Below are positions 59,935 to 62,823 of a DNA stretch of 62,823 bases, piece by piece (position 1 is the stretch's first letter; the number at the start of each line of letters is the position of its first letter). The stretch comes from Spirochaetota bacterium (lineage in GTDB: Bacteria > Spirochaetota > Spirochaetia > Treponematales > UBA12059), in the NCBI GenBank assembly GCA_029560805.1, contig JAKQKE010000098.1, positions 1-62,823 of the forward strand. Reading direction: 5' to 3'. Under the pieces are notes generated by a model. That model was not told where the DNA came from and searched no databases. It saw only the letters and a program-made list of their open reading frames with translations. Both the position numbers and the translations under genes were made by a program.

Positions 59935-62094
59935 GTGGGCACACCCGAATACATCGTACGTCCCGGGCACCCGCGCCCCTTCGGGGCCACGCCCGTCCCG
60001 GGCGGCGTCAACTTCGCGCTGTTCTCGCGTCACGCGACGAGCGTACGCCTCTGCCTCTTCGCCAAGGCCGACGACGGGGAGCCCATCCTCGACCATCGCC
60101 TGGACCCGGTCCAGAACCGCACCGGCGACATCTGGCACATCCACGTCGACGGCCTGCGGCCCGGCGCCCTCTATGCGTGGCGGGCCGACGGTCCCTTCAT
60201 GCCGGAATGCGGCTATCGCTTCAACCCTAACAAGCTACTCGTCGACCCCTACGCCAAGGCGCTGTCCGGTGACTTCGAGTGGGACATGAAGGCGGCCCTT
60301 GGCTATGACGCGGACGACCCGCGCGCCGACCTGTCCTTTTCCAGGATCGACGACGCGGCCACGATGCCCAAATGCGTCGTGGTCGACGACGACGAGTTCG
60401 ACTGGGAGGGCGACAAGCCGCTCAACCTGCCCCTGCGCCACTGCGTGATCTACGAGACCCATGTACGCGGCCTGTCCGCCCACGCGAGCGCCGGCTCGAG
60501 CCACCCGGGCACCTACTTGGGCCTCGTCGAGGCCATCCCCTACTTCAAACGCCTCGGCGTGACCAGTCTCGAGTTGTTGCCGGTCCAGGAATTCGACCAC
60601 CACGAAAACACTCGAAAGGATCCGCGCACGGGCAAGCGGCTATCCCAGTACTGGGGCTACAGCACCCTCGCCTTCTTCGCGCCCAAGGGCCGCTACGCCT
60701 CGTCGAGCCGCTCCGGCCAGCAGGTGGCCGAGTTCAAGTCCATGGTCAAGGCACTGCACCGAGCCGGCATCGAGGTGATACTCGACGTGGTGTTCAACCA
60801 TACCGGCGAGGGTAGCGAGCTCGGCCCGACCGTGTCCTTCCGCGGCCTCGACAACCCGGTCTGGTACATGCTCGACGAGGATCCGCGCCGCTACAAGAAC
60901 TACTCGGGCTGCGGCAACACGCTGAACTGCAACCATCCCGTGGTCCGAGGCTTCATCGTCGATTGTCTCCACTACTGGGTCGCGGACATGCACGTCGACG
61001 GCTTCCGTTTCGACCTCGGCTCGATACTCGGGCGCGATCAGAAGGGCCGCCTGCTCGAGAACCCCCCGGTCATCGAGCAGATAGCCGAGGACCCGCTACT
61101 CAGGCAGACCAAGATCATCGCGGAAGCCTGGGACGCGGGCGGCGCCTATCAGGTCGGCGGCTTTCCGGGAGGGCGCTGGGCCGAGTGGAACGACCGCTAC
61201 CGAGACGACGTGCGGCGCTTCTGGCGCGGCGACGAAGGCGCCGTGGCCGCCATCGCCACCAGGCTAACCGGCTCGAGCGACCTCTATCTGCGCGATGGCC
61301 GTAAGCCGTTCCATTCGATCAACTACATCACCAGCCACGACGGCTTCACCCTGCGCGACCTGGTCAGCTACAACGGCAAGCACAACGAGCGGAACGGCGA
61401 GCGCGGCCTCGACGGCCACGACTCCAACTTCAGCTACAACCACGGCCACGAGGGCCCGAGCCGCGACCCGGCCGTCGAATCGCTGCGCGTGCGCCAGCAG
61501 AAGAACTTCCTGGCCACACTGCTCCTGTCCATCGGCACCCCGATGCTGCTCGGCGGCGACGAGTTCGGCAGGACCCAGCGCGGCAATAACAACGCCTACT
61601 GCCAGGATAACGAAACCGGCTGGTACGACTGGAGCCTGGCCGTCGAGCACGATGAGCTGCTACGCTTCACGGCCAGGCTCATAGCCCTCCGGCTAGCCCA
61701 TCCGGCGTTCAGGCGCCCCGAGTTCTTCACCGGCAAGGACGCCAACTACAACGCCCTGCCGGACATCGCCTGGTACGCGCCTGACGGTTCCGCGCCCGAC
61801 TGGGCTTCTATGCCGTCGGCCCTCGCCGCTCGCCTCGACGGCTCCAAAGCCGATATTGTCGCCGACCGCGACGACGACGACTTCCTTCTCCTCCTGAACG
61901 CGACGGCCGGCGCCATCGACTTCCGCGTCGGCGCGCCGCAGGCGGGCTGGGCCTGGTACCGCGCCGTCGACACGAACCTGTCGTCACCCTACGACGCGGC
62001 GGAACCGGGATGCGAGCCGCCCGTAGACCATGAAACGCCCTATCGCCTCGGCCCCAAGAGCCTGGCCCTGCTCATGGCCAAGCCGCCGACTTGA
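59935..62094 (+). CDS. glgX: glycogen debranching enzyme (isoamylase type, GlgX/TreX)
   Basis: The 719-residue GH13 enzyme has an N-terminal carbohydrate-binding beta-sandwich (PFGATPVPGGVNFALFSRHATSVRLCLF). The catalytic barrel has Asp360 (DGFRFDLGS) as nucleophile, Glu397 (IIAEAWDAGG) as acid/base and Asp469 (TSHDGF). It cuts alpha-1,6 branches of glycogen. The start is GTG 59935 with GGAGGACAGC. Other glycogen genes are absent here. Confidence 0.93.
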   Translation: MGTPEYIVRPGHPRPFGATPVPGGVNFALFSRHATSVRLCLFAKADDGEPILDHRLDPVQNRTGDIWHIHVDGLRPGALYAWRADGPFMPECGYRFNPNKLLVDPYAKALSGDFEWDMKAALGYDADDPRADLSFSRIDDAATMPKCVVVDDDEFDWEGDKPLNLPLRHCVIYETHVRGLSAHASAGSSHPGTYLGLVEAIPYFKRLGVTSLELLPVQEFDHHENTRKDPRTGKRLSQYWGYSTLAFFAPKGRYASSSRSGQQVAEFKSMVKALHRAGIEVILDVVFNHTGEGSELGPTVSFRGLDNPVWYMLDEDPRRYKNYSGCGNTLNCNHPVVRGFIVDCLHYWVADMHVDGFRFDLGSILGRDQKGRLLENPPVIEQIAEDPLLRQTKIIAEAWDAGGAYQVGGFPGGRWAEWNDRYRDDVRRFWRGDEGAVAAIATRLTGSSDLYLRDGRKPFHSINYITSHDGFTLRDLVSYNGKHNERNGERGLDGHDSNFSYNHGHEGPSRDPAVESLRVRQQKNFLATLLLSIGTPMLLGGDEFGRTQRGNNNAYCQDNETGWYDWSLAVEHDELLRFTARLIALRLAHPAFRRPEFFTGKDANYNALPDIAWYAPDGSAPDWASMPSALAARLDGSKADIVADRDDDDFLLLLNATAGAIDFRVGAPQAGWAWYRAVDTNLSSPYDAAEPGCEPPVDHETPYRLGPKSLALLMAKPPT

Positions 62095-62119
62095 TCGGCG
62101 CGCGGATTATGCGTATTTT
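62091..62119 (+). promoter_or_regulatory. promoter of the SEC-C protein gene, likely leaderless
   Basis: TTGATC (62091-62096) overlaps the glgX stop. TATTTT (62114-62119) follows after 17 bases. Only six bases separate it from the ATG at 62126, and there is no ribosome site. Confidence 0.5.
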
Positions 62120-62125
62120 CTTTTC

Positions 62126-62809
62126 ATGGCTTGCTTAGGGCGTGCGCGACGAGGATTATCCTACCGACAGGGAAAACGGGCGCTTGCCGCGCACGACGCG
62201 GCTGCCGCCGTTAAGCTGTTCCGCGCGGCCGTGGCTTCCTGCCCGGCCGATGAGCGCGGGTTGCTCGCCAGCTACCTCTATTGGCTATCGGTAGCCCTGC
62301 GCCGGCTCGGTAATGACGGTCTGGCCATCAAGGCCCTCGCCAGCGCCCAGCGCCTGGAGCCTCGCGGCCATTCACGGTCCGTCTATGCGAGGGTCGCCAA
62401 TCAGTACGGCATGCCCAAGGCCGCCTGCGCCGAGCATGACGACTACCGCGCCTTCTGCTCCATCCAGCTGCGTAAGTACCTGTCCGGAGCACCGGGCGGC
62501 CGCTTCGACAGCCAGGAGGAGATCGACGCCGTACTCTCGATCATAGCCGGGGCCTGGCTACGCCTCGGCGAAGCCAGGCCTTTCGCCGATGCGAGCTGCA
62601 ACGATAAGCTACGGGCCTTCAGGGATGTTAGCATCGAGTACCCGACCCTACGCGAGCGAGGCCTCGGCATGGAGACCCGCGTCATTCCGGTCGATTTCTT
62701 CCGCGGCAAGGCTCTTAAGGCCAACGACCGTTGCACCTGCGGCTCGGGCCTGCCCTATGGCAAGTGCTGCGGCCGCGTTCGGCTTCCGTACGAAGCCGAA
62801 CGTGACTAG
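62126..62809 (+). CDS. SEC-C motif protein with TPR-like helices
   Basis: The 227-residue protein has helical, TPR-like repeats in its first 100 residues (RALAAHDAAAAVKLFRAAVASCP; LYWLSVALRRLGNDGLAIKALASAQRLEP). It ends in a zinc-binding SEC-C motif DRCTCGSGLPYGKCCG, with four Cys/His-type ligands as at the SecA C-terminus. Such proteins often contact ribosomes or SecB-like partners. The function is not known. The start MACLGRARRG is chosen by the promoter position. Confidence 0.75.
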   Translation: MACLGRARRGLSYRQGKRALAAHDAAAAVKLFRAAVASCPADERGLLASYLYWLSVALRRLGNDGLAIKALASAQRLEPRGHSRSVYARVANQYGMPKAACAEHDDYRAFCSIQLRKYLSGAPGGRFDSQEEIDAVLSIIAGAWLRLGEARPFADASCNDKLRAFRDVSIEYPTLRERGLGMETRVIPVDFFRGKALKANDRCTCGSGLPYGKCCGRVRLPYEAERD

Positions 62810-62823
62810 AAACGATACATAGT

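Overview
This window is a high-G+C (roughly two thirds by eye) bacterial chromosome segment with very tight packing. Stop and start codons overlap as ATGA, GTGA or TTGA many times, and almost no stretch lacks a gene. The gene content suggests a free-living, mainly fermentative or anaerobic diderm, and I lean towards a high-G+C member of the Spirochaetota. The grounds are inference: methylglyoxal synthase, ThyX, a hemerythrin fusion protein, an RND-lipoprotein-TolC efflux operon, LivKHMGF, and biotin uptake rather than synthesis. No rRNA, tRNA, CRISPR array, intact phage or insertion sequence was seen.

Layout. 1-1591: a TetR-flavodoxin-FMN lipoprotein operon behind a tandem operator. 1592-2850: an A+T-rich lipoprotein gene unlike its surroundings. 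2861-7465 (minus): a complete branched-chain amino-acid ABC importer. 7643-10929: a GT-B-like protein, a phosphoribosyltransferase, 5-formyl-THF cyclo-ligase and methylglyoxal synthase. 10926-14628 (minus): an RlmN methylase and a large metallo-beta-lactamase/cNMP/hemerythrin fusion. 14793-18121: a polar amino-acid ABC importer followed by SAM hydroxide adenosyltransferase. 18118-23062: an SppA protease with a barrel-like front domain, an MFS transporter, and a cyclophilin-FKBP fusion. 23139-25930: CopA and CsoR with a clear CsoR operator. 25939-26304: the broken 3' end of a Wadjet jetD gene. 26350-29411 (minus): a birA-bioY-bioM-bioN operon with a BirA operator. 29537-33085: a TetR-regulated ABC exporter ending in a 44-aa membrane peptide.

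33120-39039: a nitrilase-family hydrolase, a LuxR-type regulator, two unknown exported proteins, TrmO, a GyrI-like/AraC pair and homoserine dehydrogenase. 39129-42086: metK and glpK, divergent. 42123-49843 (minus): a TetR-adaptor-RND-lipoprotein-TolC efflux operon under a 29-bp operator. 49996-53269: adenosine-specific kinase, a beta-hydroxyacid dehydrogenase, a DUF2804 protein and a double-MerR regulator. 53323-56693 (minus): an ABC exporter, ThyX and a PHP phosphoesterase. 56777-62809: a GNAT acetyltransferase, an alkyltransferase-like protein, FabD, FabG, a glycogen debranching enzyme and a SEC-C protein.

Regulation is unusually readable here. Three TetR genes, the CsoR/CopA pair and BirA each have convincing cognate operators placed on their promoters. 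Several other genes have a -10 box only 5-9 nt before the start codon and no ribosome binding site, which suggests leaderless mRNAs. No known large defence or biosynthetic cluster is present intact. The most unusual items are the hemerythrin-MBL-cNMP fusion, the barrel-SppA fusion, the Wadjet relic, the A+T-rich lipoprotein gene and a perfect 31-bp palindrome that embeds the ribosome binding site of an ABC exporter.
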